NCBI RefSeq assembly: GCF_003148805.1
Contig: NZ_QGGX01000019.1
Span: forward strand, 1-64,000
From: Aminobacter sp. AP02
GTDB taxonomy: Bacteria > Pseudomonadota > Alphaproteobacteria > Rhizobiales > Rhizobiaceae
Length of the DNA: 64,000 nt
Direction of reading: 5' to 3'
The notes below the pieces were generated by a model that made no database searches, was not told the origin of the DNA, and worked only from the letters and a program-made list of their open reading frames with translations. Positions 49,181 to 59,027 of the stretch are shown piece by piece (within the stretch, counting starts at the first letter, position 1; the number at the start of each line of letters is the position of its first letter). The position numbers were made by a program, and so were the translations under genes.

Positions 49181-50292
49181 CCCGGGTGATTCTCGTTGAG
49201 GAACGAGATCACTTCGGAGGCCGGCACGTCCTTGGCGATGAAGGACTGGCCAATGCCGCGCGTCAGGATGAAGGTCAGCGCCCCGCGCGAAACCTTCTTG
49301 TCCTGGGTGATGTAGTTGAAAAGCGCCTCGGCACCGGGAAGGCCGCCGGGAATATCGGCCATGCGCCAGGGCAGGCCGACGTCGCGCAGATGCGCCTCGA
49401 CGCGCGCGGCGTCGTCTGGGCTTGCCAGGTTGAGCCGCGCCGAGAAGCGATGCGCCAGTGCCATGCCGATGGCAACGCCCTCGCCATGGACCAGGCGCGA
49501 ACCATCATAGGCGGTAGCGGCTTCAAGCGCGTGGCCGAAGGTATGGCCGAGATTGAGCAGCGCGCGGTCGCCGGTCTCGAATTCGTCGCGGGCGACGACG
49601 TCGGCCTTGGCGCGGCAGGATTGAGCGATGGCCTCGATACGAGCCGGGCCGCCGTCAAAAACCTCGCGCCAGTTCTTCTCCAGCCAGGCGAAAAAGTCCG
49701 GCCGATCGATCAGTCCGTATTTCGCGACCTCGGCATAACCGGCGCGGAATTCGCGCAGCGGCAGCGTGTCCAGTGCTGCGGTGTCGGCCAGCACCAGCTT
49801 GGGTTGATGAAAGACGCCGATCAGGTTCTTGCCGCGTGGGCTGTTGATGCCGGTCTTGCCGCCGACGGACGAATCGACCTGGGCCAGAAGCGAAGTCGGC
49901 ATCTGCACGAAATTCATGCCGCGCCGAACGATGCCGGCAGCAAAACCGGTGAGATCGCCGATAACCCCGCCACCCAGCGCGATTACCGCGTCGCCGCGCT
50001 CGAGGCGGGCAGCGATGATCTGGTCGACAACGGTTTCAAGCGAATCGAAGCTCTTGGTCTTTTCGCCAGCCGGAAGCTTGATCACCGCAGGCGCGTTGCC
50101 AGTAGCGGCGAGGTTCGCCACCAGCGGTTCGAGATGGGCAGCGGCGACGTTTTCATCGGTGACGATCGCCGAGCGCGCCTTGGGCAAGCGCTTCTGGATC
50201 AGCTCGCCGCCTCGGGCGATCAGGCCCGGACCGATCAGGATGTCGTAGGCGCGGTCGCCAAGCCCGACTTCGACTGTGACGATGCCTGTCAT
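49177..50292 (-). CDS. aroB: 3-dehydroquinate synthase
   Basis: The 371-residue NAD- and zinc-dependent enzyme forms 3-dehydroquinate in the shikimate pathway. Landmarks are [42 protein letters not shown] and [12 protein letters not shown] with the metal histidines. The start overlaps aroK and the end overlaps hlyC, each by an ATGA, so all three are translationally coupled. Confidence 0.97.
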   Translation of the reverse strand: MTGIVTVEVGLGDRAYDILIGPGLIARGGELIQKRLPKARSAIVTDENVAAAHLEPLVANLAATGNAPAVIKLPAGEKTKSFDSLETVVDQIIAARLERGDAVIALGGGVIGDLTGFAAGIVRRGMNFVQMPTSLLAQVDSSVGGKTGINSPRGKNLIGVFHQPKLVLADTAALDTLPLREFRAGYAEVAKYGLIDRPDFFAWLEKNWREVFDGGPARIEAIAQSCRAKADVVARDEFETGDRALLNLGHTFGHALEAATAYDGSRLVHGEGVAIGMALAHRFSARLNLASPDDAARVEAHLRDVGLPWRMADIPGGLPGAEALFNYITQDKKVSRGALTFILTRGIGQSFIAKDVPASEVISFLNENHPG

Positions 50293-50912
50293 TCGTGATC
50301 CTCCGAGACTTCCGAGACGTGTATCCTGCCGGGCACGCCGAGATGATTGCAGAGTGCTTCTATGACCTCGCTGGCGATCGCTTCCTTGCGATCGTCCCGG
50401 GTAGCGACGGTGAGCTCGGCAAGCGCATAGACCGGATAGCGCTCATCCATCAGCTTGGCGAGCACGGCGCGCGGATCCGGGTTCTGCAGCAACGGCCGGT
50501 TCTGCTTCTTGGAGACGCGTTCCATCAGCAGATCGAGATCGGCCCTGAGCCAGACGGAGACGCCGTGAGCTGCGATAGCCGACCGCGTCTGCGCGTTCAT
50601 GAAAGCACCGCCACCGGTCGAAAGGACCTGTGGGCCGCTCTCCAGCACCCGGCCGATGACGCGCTGCTCCAGCGCGCGGAACTCGACCTCGCCGTAGCGT
50701 TCAAACAGCTCGGGAATGGTCATCCGCGACACGCTTTCGATCTCGTGGTCGCTGTCGATGAAAGCAAGGCCCAGCGCCTGCGCTACCTTACGGCCGATGG
50801 CGGTCTTGCCGGCCCCCATCAGGCCGACAAAGACAATCGAGCGCGTGCCGAGCCTTTCGAGCAGCGCAGCTACGGAGCCTTCGGGAAATGGAGTCTGCAC
50901 GTCGGGTGTCAT
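50289..50912 (-). CDS. aroK: Shikimate kinase
   Basis: The 207-residue enzyme phosphorylates shikimate. Walker A is [13 protein letters not shown], the shikimate site DSDHEIES, and STGGGAFMN the next substrate loop. NRPLL is the lid. An in-frame extension upstream to 51413 runs against xerD and the small membrane gene and was rejected. Confidence 0.95.
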   Translation of the reverse strand: MTPDVQTPFPEGSVAALLERLGTRSIVFVGLMGAGKTAIGRKVAQALGLAFIDSDHEIESVSRMTIPELFERYGEVEFRALEQRVIGRVLESGPQVLSTGGGAFMNAQTRSAIAAHGVSVWLRADLDLLMERVSKKQNRPLLQNPDPRAVLAKLMDERYPVYALAELTVATRDDRKEAIASEVIEALCNHLGVPGRIHVSEVSEDHE

Positions 50913-51044
50913 GGCGTCCCTTTCGCCGGCGTATCGACATGAAAACCCCCGTTGCGTCAAGCGCATGGCGTCAAACGCGCCCTTGAATTGCAGGGAATGG
51001 CGTCCCATAAGGGCACAGGATAGGACAGACGGGCAAACACATCG

Positions 51045-51194
51045 ATGCCGACACTTTTCCGGTTCCTTGTCACGCTCGCGGTTCTGGCGGGCATCGCTTA
51101 CGGCGCGATGTTCGCGCTGGTGATGTTCGTCGAGCCGAAGAAAGCAGAAATGACAGTCCGCATCCCTCCGGAAAAACTCGCCCCCAAGAAATGA
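51045..51194 (+). CDS. Small membrane protein upstream of xerD
   Basis: The 49-residue protein ([20 protein letters not shown] at the start) has one membrane helix, residues 5-29, and a basic/Pro-rich tail ending PPEKLAPKK. Its TGA overlaps the xerD ATG (ATGA), which supports real translation coupled to xerD. It is too short for standard gene finding. I recognise no function. The position before xerD seems usual in rhizobia. Confidence 0.75.
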   Translation: MPTLFRFLVTLAVLAGIAYGAMFALVMFVEPKKAEMTVRIPPEKLAPKK

Positions 51195-52102
51195 AAAGCG
51201 GCGCGCGCATCGAGGCTTTCCTCGAGATGATGAGTGCGGAGCGCGGTGCCGCCGACAACACGCTTTCAAGCTATCGCCGCGACCTCGAAGATGCCTCCGA
51301 ACATCTGGGCGGACACCTCGCCGACGCCGATTCCGCTGGCATTCGCAGCTATCTCGACGACATCGCCGGCCGCGGCTTCGCTGCCACCTCGCAGGCGCGC
51401 AAGCTTTCAGCACTCAGGCAGTTCTTCCGTTTCCTCTATGCCGAAGGGCTGCGCGCCGACGACCCGACCGGCATCCTGGACAGCCCGAGGAAAGACCGGC
51501 CCCTGCCCAAGACGATGAGCGAGGCAGAAACCGGCCGGCTGCTCGACCGGGCAGCGACGGAGGCCAGCGATCCAGCCGGCAGCGACGCCCTTGCCAAAAC
51601 GCGGATGCACGCGCTTGTCGAGGTGCTCTACGCCACGGGCTTGCGTGTTTCAGAGCTCGTCAGCCTGCCACTGACGGTTGCCCTACGCGACGAGCGCTTC
51701 TTCGTTGTGCGCGGCAAAGGCGACAAGGACCGCATGGTACCGTTGTCGGCCAAGGCGCGCACCGCGATGCGATGCTGGCTCGACGAACGCAACCGCGATC
51801 CAAAGCAGGCCGAGAGCCCATTCCTGTTTCCGGCAGCGTCGGAAAGCGGCCACCTGCCTCGCCAGGTTTTTGCCCGAGACCTCAAGGGGCTTGCCGCTCG
51901 CGCCGGCATCGCATCGACAAAAATATCGCCGCATGTGCTGCGCCATGCCTTTGCCAGCCACCTGCTGCAGAATGGTGCGGACCTGCGCGCCGTGCAGCAA
52001 TTGCTGGGTCATTCCGACATTTCGACCACCCAAATCTACACGCATGTGCTGCAGGAAAGGCTGTTGAAACTGGTCAACGAACATCACCCGCTTGCCGATT
52101 AG
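51191..52102 (+). CDS. xerD: Site-specific tyrosine recombinase XerD
   Basis: The 303-residue recombinase resolves chromosome dimers at dif with XerC. The catalytic set is complete: R152, K176, H248, R251, H274 and Y283, within [31 protein letters not shown] and [15 protein letters not shown]. The N-terminal SAM-like domain covers residues 1-95. It is a housekeeping enzyme, not the island's integrase. Confidence 0.96.
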   Translation: MKSGARIEAFLEMMSAERGAADNTLSSYRRDLEDASEHLGGHLADADSAGIRSYLDDIAGRGFAATSQARKLSALRQFFRFLYAEGLRADDPTGILDSPRKDRPLPKTMSEAETGRLLDRAATEASDPAGSDALAKTRMHALVEVLYATGLRVSELVSLPLTVALRDERFFVVRGKGDKDRMVPLSAKARTAMRCWLDERNRDPKQAESPFLFPAASESGHLPRQVFARDLKGLAARAGIASTKISPHVLRHAFASHLLQNGADLRAVQQLLGHSDISTTQIYTHVLQERLLKLVNEHHPLAD

Positions 52103-52200
52103 GGTCCATATCGCTATGTGAGTGCCACGTTCCACTGGCGCGGCGCCGCAGTTTTTGTGCTCCCAGTGCCTCCTTTTTCAGCGTGGTAGTCCGCTCGCCA

Positions 52201-53151
52201 ATGTACAATTACCTCGATTTCGAAAAGCCAGTCGCCGATCTTGAAGGCAAAATCCTCGAGCTCAAGAAGCTCGCCGAGAACGGCGAGGCTGTAGACGTCG
52301 GCGATGAGATCAAGCGGCTGGAGAAGCGCTCGCGAGATGCGCTGCGTGACGCCTACAAGGCGCTGACGCCGTGGCAGAAGGTTCAGGTGGCACGCCACCC
52401 CGACCGCCCCCATTGCCTCGACTACATCAACGGCCTGTTCACCGACTTCACCCTGCTCGCCGGCGACCGCAGTTTCGGCGAGGACAATGCCATGGTCGGC
52501 GGCTTTGCCCGCTTCCGCGGCGAGTCTGTGCTTGTGCTGGGCCAGGAAAAGGGTTCCGACACTAAGAGCCGCCTCAAGCATAATTTCGGCTCGGTGCGCC
52601 CCGAAGGCTACCGCAAGGCCGTGCGCCTGATGGAGATGGCCGACCGCTTCAAGATTCCGGTCGTCATGCTGGTCGATACCGCTGGCGCCTATCCAGGCGT
52701 GGGTGCCGAAGAGCGCGGCCAGGCCGAAGCCATCGCGCGGTCGACCTCGACCAGCCTTGGCCTCAAGGTGCCTTCGATCGCCATCGTCATCGGCGAAGGC
52801 GGTTCGGGCGGCGCGATAGCGATCGCTGCGGCCAACCGCGTCTTCATGCTCGAGCATGCGATCTATTCGGTAATCTCGCCGGAAGGTGCGGCCTCCATCC
52901 TGTGGCGCGATACGACGCGCTCCAAGGACGCGGCCACCAACATGAAGATCACTGCCCAGGACCTGCTCGGCCTCAAGATCATCGACCAGATCATCACCGA
53001 GCCGCTTGGCGGTGCCCACCGCAACGCGGAAGCGGTGATTTCGGCTACTGGCGACCTGATTGCCAAGACGTTCAGCGAATTTGCCGGCTCGAACATCGAT
53101 TTCCGCGAGCAGCGCCGCGAGAAGTACCTGGCTATCGGCCGCAGCCTGTGA
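52201..53151 (+). CDS. accA: Acetyl-CoA carboxylase carboxyltransferase subunit alpha
   Basis: The 316-residue subunit forms malonyl-CoA with AccD. Landmarks are the N-terminal MYNYLDFEKPVADLEGKI, RSFGEDNAMVGGFARF, VDTAGAYPGVGAEERGQAEAI and IGEGGSGGAIAIAAANRV. A GTGGCC/GGCCAC stem follows at 53163-53180 without a clear T tract. Confidence 0.97.
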   Translation: MYNYLDFEKPVADLEGKILELKKLAENGEAVDVGDEIKRLEKRSRDALRDAYKALTPWQKVQVARHPDRPHCLDYINGLFTDFTLLAGDRSFGEDNAMVGGFARFRGESVLVLGQEKGSDTKSRLKHNFGSVRPEGYRKAVRLMEMADRFKIPVVMLVDTAGAYPGVGAEERGQAEAIARSTSTSLGLKVPSIAIVIGEGGSGGAIAIAAANRVFMLEHAIYSVISPEGAASILWRDTTRSKDAATNMKITAQDLLGLKIIDQIITEPLGGAHRNAEAVISATGDLIAKTFSEFAGSNIDFREQRREKYLAIGRSL

Positions 53152-53376
53152 TCGCGCAAACTGTGGCCTGAATGGGCCACGGCCCATTTTCGCCACAAAA
53201 TAGCCGTCTCGGCGCGTTCAATGAACTTGCCGTGATCTTTGCGTGCGTGGGACGGGCCAGGAACTTGCGGTAAGGATTTTTCAAGGTTAACGGCCTTAGA
53301 GTCGAGGCAGTATCAGGACGGGCCGGTCGACGGCGTGCTTACGCTGTCGCCGATTTGAAGAAGACGACCTTTATCG

Positions 53377-54639
53377 ATGATCGCCAATATCGCACGCGCT
53401 GGATTGCTCATGGCCGCTTTCGCGGTGGCCGGTTGTTCGGAATCTTCCGTGAACGATTTCGTGCCGCAGTATGCCAACAAGCAGCTGCCGGCCAGGATCG
53501 TGCAGGAAATGAACGCCAAGGGCATGACGCGCACCTCGCCTGTCCTGGCGCGCGTGTTCAAGGAAGAAGGCAAACTGGAAGTCTGGAAACAGAAGACCAA
53601 CGGCCGCTACGACCTGATCGCCAGTTATGACATCTGCAAGATGTCCGGCAAGCTCGGACCAAAATTCACCGAAGGCGACCGCCAGTCGCCGGAGGGGTTC
53701 TACACCGTCCGCCCGGGACAGATGAACCCGAACTCGAGCTATCACCTGGCCTTCAACATCGGCTACCCCAATACCTATGACCGTGCCAACGGCCGCACCG
53801 GCTCGAATCTGATGGTGCACGGCGCTTGTTCTTCGTCGGGCTGCTTCTCCATGACCGATGCGCAGATCGAGGAGATCTATGCCTTCGCGCGCGACGCCTT
53901 CAAGGGTGGCCAGACAGAGTTCCAGGTACAATCGTTTCCGTTCCGCATGACCGCCGCCAACATGGCGCGCTATCGCAACGACCCGAATTACCAGTTCTGG
54001 GCGATGCTCAAGGAAGGCTACGACCACTTCGAGATCACCAAGGTGCCGCCGAAGGTCGACGTCTGCGAAAAGCGCTACGTTTTCAACGCCGAAGGCACGG
54101 GTGCATTCAACCCGACTGGCACTTGCCCGGCCTTCACCCAGCCGCAAGGCCTGCAGACGGCATACCAGGCCTATCAGAGCAAGTATGATGCTGCCTTCGC
54201 CAGCGCCTCGAAGGGCAGCGCCGATGCGCCCAAGCCGACGATCGCCGGCGTCAAGGAGGCGGCCATCGTCTCGGATTGGACCAAGAAGCGGGCGCGCGGC
54301 GAGCGCGTGCCGATCGAGCCACCGTCCATGAACCATGACGGCACGGTGACCGTGACCGAGCGCATGGGCCGCATCGATTCGGAAGCAGGTCGCCGCATGG
54401 CGGCGCTCGACGCCGCCGAAGCCGCAAAGAAGAAGGCCGCCGAACAAAAGGCAGCTGCCGCCGCCGCGGCGAAGGCGGCCAAGGCAGCATCTGCGCAGCC
54501 TGTTGTCACCGCGACCATACCGTCGCCATCGCCCGTGGCCGCCGAAGCTCCTGCGCAGGCTGCGGAGGCGGCACCGGTCGAACAGGCCGGCACCACCGCC
54601 AAGCTCAAGAACAAGCTGCTCGGGCTGTTCGGCAGCTGA
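53377..54639 (+). CDS. Murein L,D-transpeptidase (YafK-like) lipoprotein
   Basis: The 420-residue protein has a signal peptide with lipobox AVAGC (Cys20). Its YkuD-type catalytic domain carries H148 and C156 in MVHGACSSSGCFSM. A C-terminal Ala/Lys-rich, probably disordered tail (about 340-420) follows. YafK/DpaA-type enzymes act on peptidoglycan cross-links or the Braun lipoprotein link. The following gene starts 5 bp after its stop. Confidence 0.9.
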   Translation: MIANIARAGLLMAAFAVAGCSESSVNDFVPQYANKQLPARIVQEMNAKGMTRTSPVLARVFKEEGKLEVWKQKTNGRYDLIASYDICKMSGKLGPKFTEGDRQSPEGFYTVRPGQMNPNSSYHLAFNIGYPNTYDRANGRTGSNLMVHGACSSSGCFSMTDAQIEEIYAFARDAFKGGQTEFQVQSFPFRMTAANMARYRNDPNYQFWAMLKEGYDHFEITKVPPKVDVCEKRYVFNAEGTGAFNPTGTCPAFTQPQGLQTAYQAYQSKYDAAFASASKGSADAPKPTIAGVKEAAIVSDWTKKRARGERVPIEPPSMNHDGTVTVTERMGRIDSEAGRRMAALDAAEAAKKKAAEQKAAAAAAAKAAKAASAQPVVTATIPSPSPVAAEAPAQAAEAAPVEQAGTTAKLKNKLLGLFGS

Positions 54640-54644
54640 TCGCA

Positions 54645-54878
54645 GTGCACGAAACGGCAGATATCTATGATCTCAGGGGGCTCAACTGCCCCCTGCCCGT
54701 ACTCAAGGCAAAGCGTCGCCTGGCCGACATGGTTCCGGGCAGCCTTTTGTGGGTCGAGACCACCGACGCGCTTGCCGTGATCGACATTCCCGCCTTTTGC
54801 CAGGATGCCGGCCACAGGCTGGTCGAGACAGCCGCCGTTACAGGCGGGCACCGCTTCCTGATCGAACGCGGCCCCTGA
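54645..54878 (+). CDS. TusA/SirA-family sulfur-carrier protein
   Basis: The 77-residue protein contains the conserved persulfide cysteine in DLRGLNCPLPVLKAKRRL and the typical two-layer fold length. It begins at GTG right after the transpeptidase gene. TusA proteins carry sulfur for tRNA thiolation or molybdenum cofactor. The exact partner is not shown. Confidence 0.88.
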   Translation: MHETADIYDLRGLNCPLPVLKAKRRLADMVPGSLLWVETTDALAVIDIPAFCQDAGHRLVETAAVTGGHRFLIERGP

Positions 54879-54898
54879 ATTCCTGAAAATCGTAGGGC

Positions 54899-56008
54899 TT
54901 ACAGGCCCGCTATCGCCAGCGGATTGTTTTCCATCGCCTGGCGATCGGGCGTGTCGATGGCAGGCTTGTTGACGAAGGCCGCAAACAGCCGCTGAACATA
55001 GTCCTGCTGCAGATCGATACCGATCAATACCAGCCGGGTGCCACGCACCGCGTCCGGCCATGCCGGCAGCCGCGCCGGCGGATGCAGCATCTTTTGAACG
55101 CCATGAATGACCAGCGGCCGCGCCGGGTCTTCCATCAGTTCAACGATGCCTTTGATGCGCAACAGCTTGTCGCCCTGCGTCGACAGCAAAAGGTCGAGGA
55201 ACATCTCCAGCGTCGAAAATGGCAGCGCACCATCGTGCGTCAGCGAGAACGAACCGATCCGCGCATCGTGATGATGCGCATGCTCGTGGTGGTGATCATC
55301 ATGGTCATGATCATGGTGGTGATGGTCGTGATCGTCCACTGCGCCCAGCCAACGGCGCACGTCGGCGGTCTTGGTCGCCGGATCGTACAGTCCGCATTGC
55401 AGAAGCCTTGCTACTCCTGCGCCCTCGACGGCGCGGATTTCAGCGCCCGGATTGATGCGGGCGAGCCTGACCTTCAGCGCTTCGAGCCATTCTGCATCGT
55501 CGACGAGGTCGGCCTTGGTCAGAACGATGCGGTCGGCGACAGCCACCTGCTTGACCGCCTCGACATGCGCATCGAGCGTCGCTGAACCGTTGACCGCATC
55601 GACGACTGTTATGACGCCGTCGAGCCGGAAGGCATGGATCAGGGCCGGATGCCCCATGATCGACTGCAGCACCGGCACCGGATCGGCAAGACCGGTGGTC
55701 TCGATCACCACGCGCGCCAGCCTGTTGATACGGCCGGTTTGCAAGCGGTCGACCAGATCGGCGAGCGTATCGACGAGTTCGCCGCGCACCGTGCAGCACA
55801 GGCAGCCGTCGGAAAGCTCAATGACGCCGTCCGAGGCCTTTTCGACCAGCAGATGATCGATTGCGACGTCACCGAATTCGTTGATGATGACGGCGGTATC
55901 GACCAGTTCCGGGTCCTTCAGGAGCCGGTTGAGCAGCGTTGTCTTGCCGGCACCGAGAAAACCGGTCAGCACCGATACGGGGATCGGAAAGACGGCTTGC
56001 GGGTTCAC
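54899..56008 (-). CDS. CobW/COG0523 GTPase with His-rich metal-binding loop
   Basis: The 369-residue G3E GTPase has Walker A TGFLGAGKTTLLN, the metal-binding CxCC (SDGCLCCTVRGEL), INEFGD and the NKxD-like LTKAD. A His/Asp-rich stretch of about 25 residues at 55,233-55,340 lies between the GTPase and C-terminal domains and should bind zinc or a similar metal. CobW-type proteins deliver metal to enzymes. GTG 56008 overlaps the preceding gene's TGA. Confidence 0.9.
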   Translation of the reverse strand: MNPQAVFPIPVSVLTGFLGAGKTTLLNRLLKDPELVDTAVIINEFGDVAIDHLLVEKASDGVIELSDGCLCCTVRGELVDTLADLVDRLQTGRINRLARVVIETTGLADPVPVLQSIMGHPALIHAFRLDGVITVVDAVNGSATLDAHVEAVKQVAVADRIVLTKADLVDDAEWLEALKVRLARINPGAEIRAVEGAGVARLLQCGLYDPATKTADVRRWLGAVDDHDHHHHDHDHDDHHHEHAHHHDARIGSFSLTHDGALPFSTLEMFLDLLLSTQGDKLLRIKGIVELMEDPARPLVIHGVQKMLHPPARLPAWPDAVRGTRLVLIGIDLQQDYVQRLFAAFVNKPAIDTPDRQAMENNPLAIAGL

Positions 56009-57150
56009 GACCTGGCTGCCCCCAACACCAGCGGCGCGGCTCCTGCCGGCGCTGGCCTGTCGGGCCGCCATGTCGGCAAGGGTACGTCGGCATACTCGAT
56101 CAGGTCGCGACCGCCGAGTCCCTTGGGCTTGGGCCCGGTTGCGCCACCCAGGCTGACGGTCACCCAGTTACGCGGGCGCGTCATTTCGGGGATGATCGAA
56201 ACCTTGTCGGGCGCAGCCCCCGCTTCGGTCGGCGCTGGGCCGTCGGAAGCCACATGCTTGGCCTTCTTGGAGCAGACCTCTTCGCGCATGTTGGTCACCA
56301 GATCGCGGCTTTCGCCATAAGGCGCCAACATGGCGACGGTGACTGAACTTGTGCCGCGGCTGAAGCCGCTCTGCAACAGCTTGGCCGCTTCTTCGGCACG
56401 GTCGTCAGGCGAGTTCGCGCCAAGCACGATCGCCGCGAGTGTCCTGCCTTCACGGGTGGCCGAGGCGATCAGGTTGAAGCCGGACTCGCAGACAAAACCG
56501 GTCTTCATGCCGTCGGTGCCAGGAAACCGGCCGACAAGCGGATTGAAGTTCTTGAGTTTTGCCTTGCCGGCGATGATGCCTTCGATATCGAAATAGGACG
56601 CGTATTGCGGGAATTCGAGGCGAATCGCCCGCACCAGGATCGCGAGGTCGCGCGCCGTCGTGTACTGGTCGGGGTCATGCAGGCCGTTGGCATTGACCCA
56701 GTGGCTGCCGGTCATGCCGAGCCGCTGCGCTTCCGCATTCATGCGTGCCGCAAACGCCTCGGTGGTGCCACCGACATTCTCGCCGATCGCCGCGGCGACG
56801 TCATTGGCCGACTTGACCATGATGATCTTAAGCGCGTTGTCCAGCGTCAGCACCGAGCCGGGCTGATATCCCATCTTGGCCGGCGGAAAGGCTGCCGCCT
56901 TCTTGCTGATCCTGATCGGAGAGTTGAGCGCCAGTTCGCCCGCCCGGACGGCGCGGAAGGCAGTGTAGGCCGTCATCAGCTTGGTCAGCGATGCCGGGTG
57001 CCAGCGCAGAAATGCGTCCTGGTGTTCGATGATGGCGCCTGAATTGATATCAAAAAGCAATGCAGGATTAGCGGCCGCGGGGCCGGCGCCAAGCGCGGTT
57101 GCGGCTGCAAGGCCAAAAAGCATGCTTCTGACGAACTGCATCTTCATCAT
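56005..57150 (-). CDS. D-alanyl-D-alanine carboxypeptidase (low-MW PBP)
   Basis: The 381-residue secreted enzyme trims D-Ala from peptidoglycan stem peptides. The active-site triads are SxxK (SLTK, S54-K57), SxN (SAN, S114-N116) and KTG in DGMKTGFVCES. A signal peptide ends near PAAANPALLF. ATG 57150 starts the signal peptide; 57147 and 57141 are alternatives. Its stop overlaps the CobW start. Confidence 0.93.
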   Translation of the reverse strand: MMKMQFVRSMLFGLAAATALGAGPAAANPALLFDINSGAIIEHQDAFLRWHPASLTKLMTAYTAFRAVRAGELALNSPIRISKKAAAFPPAKMGYQPGSVLTLDNALKIIMVKSANDVAAAIGENVGGTTEAFAARMNAEAQRLGMTGSHWVNANGLHDPDQYTTARDLAILVRAIRLEFPQYASYFDIEGIIAGKAKLKNFNPLVGRFPGTDGMKTGFVCESGFNLIASATREGRTLAAIVLGANSPDDRAEEAAKLLQSGFSRGTSSVTVAMLAPYGESRDLVTNMREEVCSKKAKHVASDGPAPTEAGAAPDKVSIIPEMTRPRNWVTVSLGGATGPKPKGLGGRDLIEYADVPLPTWRPDRPAPAGAAPLVLGAARS

Positions 57151-57359
57151 CAAATCCGAAATCGCCTCTTGCCGATCATAGCCGGCCGTCCATAAGATTT
57201 CCGTAAACCGGGATGGCGACGCGCTGGCCGGCAAACAACCCATGGCCACGGCGTCGCCGCCGCTGCTAAATAGCCTATGTGACGCCAAGATGGCAGAGCC
57301 TGCGCGATCACAAATGCGAATCGGGACCTCTGGTCCACAAACAGGAAGTCGAGACAAAC

Positions 57360-58523
57360 ATGCCGATCCTGAACCGAGCCGCCGAAATGCAGGAAGAGAT
57401 CGCCGGCTGGCGCCGACACCTGCACCAGAAGCCGGAACTCAATTTCGACGTCTTCGAAACCGCCGATTTTGTCACCGGCAAGCTCAAGGAATTCGGCTGC
57501 GACGAAGTCGTCACCGGGATCGGCCAGACTGGTGTGGTCGGCATCATCAAGGGCAGCCTGGGTGCCGGCGACGTGATCGGCCTGCGCGCCGACATGGACG
57601 CGCTGCCGATCGAGGAAATCACCGGCAAGCCCTATGCCTCGACCGTGCCCGGCAAGATGCATGCCTGCGGCCATGACGGACACACCGCGATGCTTCTGGG
57701 GGCGGCGAAGTACCTCGCCGAGACGCGCAATTTCGCCGGCTCCGTCGCCGTCATCTTCCAGCCCGCCGAAGAAGGCGGTGGCGGCGGCAACGAGATGGTC
57801 AAGGACGGCATGATGGAGCGCTTCGCCATCCAGAAGGTTTTTGGCATGCACAACATGCCAAGCCTGCCGGTCGGCCAGTTCGCCATCCGTCCGGGCGCGA
57901 TCATGGCCGCGACCGCCGAATTCACCATCACCATCCAGGGCAAGGGCGGCCATGCCGCCATGCCGCACCGCGCCATCGATCCCATCGTTGCCGGCAGCCA
58001 GCTGGTGTCTGCCTTGCAGACGATTGCCTCGCGCAACACCGACCCGGCCGAGGCGATCGTCGTTTCGGTGACCAAGTTCATTGCCGGCTCGGCCTACAAT
58101 GTCATCCCCGAACAGGCCGTGATCGCCGGCACCGTGCGCACGCTGAAGAAGGAAGTCGCAAAGCTAGCCCAGGAGCGCATGAGCGCGGCCTGCCGCGGCA
58201 TTTCGGAAGCGACCGGCACCACGATCGAGCTCGACTACGACTCCAACTACCCCGTCACCGTCAACCACCCGGACGAGACGGTGTTTGCCGGCGATGTCGC
58301 CGCAACCGTCGCAGGCGAGACCCAGGTGCACCGGGCGATCCAGCCGCTGATGGGCGGCGAGGACTTCTCCTACATGCTGGAAGCCCGCCCCGGCGCCTTC
58401 ATCTTCATCGGCAACGGCGACAGCGCCAATCTCCACCACCCCGCATATGACTTCAACGACGAGGTCATCCCCCACGGCGTCAGCTATTGGGTGCGCCTTG
58501 CCGAGACCGCACTGGCTGCCTGA
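57360..58523 (+). CDS. M20-family amidohydrolase/peptidase
   Basis: The 387-residue enzyme has the dinuclear zinc site of hippurate/N-acyl-amino-acid hydrolases: GLRADMDALP, HACGHDGHTAMLLGAA with the metal Cys and His, FQPAEEGGGGGNEM with the catalytic glutamates, and a C-terminal HHPAYDFND. Substrate could be N-acetyl or indole amino acids. ATG 57360 gives the standard HLHQKPEL start. Confidence 0.92.
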   Translation: MPILNRAAEMQEEIAGWRRHLHQKPELNFDVFETADFVTGKLKEFGCDEVVTGIGQTGVVGIIKGSLGAGDVIGLRADMDALPIEEITGKPYASTVPGKMHACGHDGHTAMLLGAAKYLAETRNFAGSVAVIFQPAEEGGGGGNEMVKDGMMERFAIQKVFGMHNMPSLPVGQFAIRPGAIMAATAEFTITIQGKGGHAAMPHRAIDPIVAGSQLVSALQTIASRNTDPAEAIVVSVTKFIAGSAYNVIPEQAVIAGTVRTLKKEVAKLAQERMSAACRGISEATGTTIELDYDSNYPVTVNHPDETVFAGDVAATVAGETQVHRAIQPLMGGEDFSYMLEARPGAFIFIGNGDSANLHHPAYDFNDEVIPHGVSYWVRLAETALAA

Positions 58524-58533
58524 CGACTGTTTT

Positions 58534-58568
58534 TGGCGGGATCGTCAGGCCTTTGGCCGATCCCGCCA
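58534..58568 (+). terminator. Hairpin after the M20 gene
   Basis: An 11-bp stem TGGCGGGATCG (58534-58544) with CGATCCCGCCA (58558-58568). It lacks a strong T tract, so it may be a weak or factor-assisted terminator. It lies between the M20 gene and the tRNA. Confidence 0.55.
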
Positions 58569-58625
58569 TTGCCCGCCAAAAATCATTGGCGAATCCGCCG
58601 GAAGCCGCTATGTGTGCAGCCGAGT

Positions 58626-58702
58626 GGTCCCGTAGCTCAGTAGGATAGAGCGGCAGATTCCTAATCTGTAGGTCACAGGTTCGATTCCTGTCGGGATCAC
58701 CA
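58626..58702 (+). tRNA. tRNA-Arg (anticodon CCT)
   Basis: The 77-nt gene folds as a complete cloverleaf. The acceptor GGTCCCG pairs with CGGGATC, D stem GCTC/GAGC, anticodon stem GCAGA/TCTGT with loop TTCCTAA (anticodon CCT, decoding AGG), and T arm ACAGG-TTCGATT-CCTGT. Discriminator A and an encoded CCA end it at 58702. tRNA genes of this kind are frequent integration targets, and the foreign-looking region starts directly after. Confidence 0.97.
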
Positions 58703-59027
58703 TCCAAGCCCTTGAAATAGATAGACATTTCAAGATGCCGAAATGGTGCCGAGAGCCACTGATGCGGTCGGGACCAACTTGGGACCATCTGTTCAGGTAT
58801 TAGTTCTAGCTGCGTGCCCGGTGCGCCTCTGCAGAGCCAATTCGCCGAGCCTCCCCCGCGAAATGCCTAAACACTCAAAGCACCGTTCTTTCCGCCTTCA
58901 TAGGGCGGCCGCTCCGAAACGCTTATGGACTGGCGCAAGCGTGCCTGTGGCATCCAGCTAGCTTCGCTTTCCCGCCCTGTCGGGCTTCCAGAACGGCTGC
59001 ATGGTGCAGCCGACATTGGAGGCCACA
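58703..59027. other. Gene-free stretch at the island boundary
   Basis: No gene can be supported in these 325 bp after the tRNA. They hold an inverted repeat CTTGAAAT/ATTTCAAG at about 58,711-58,735 and a direct repeat GGGACCA twice, about 10 bp apart (near 58,771 and 58,781). These could be recombinase-binding repeats next to an attachment site, with the tRNA 3' end as the core. No second copy of the tRNA 3' end and no integrase gene occur in the window. Confidence 0.4.

Noticed and set aside
50289-51413. Long N-terminal extension of AroK
   Set aside because: The extension is antisense to the small membrane gene and xerD. The conserved kinase starts at 50912.
51191-52102. XerD as the island integrase
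   Set aside because: It is 6.5 kb from the tRNA inside conserved core genes and has the standard XerD length and motifs.
58480-58788. Minus-strand open frame with the NRTCDLQIRNLPLYPTELR-type sequence
   Set aside because: It is the antisense translation of the tRNA-Arg gene, a well-known annotation artefact.
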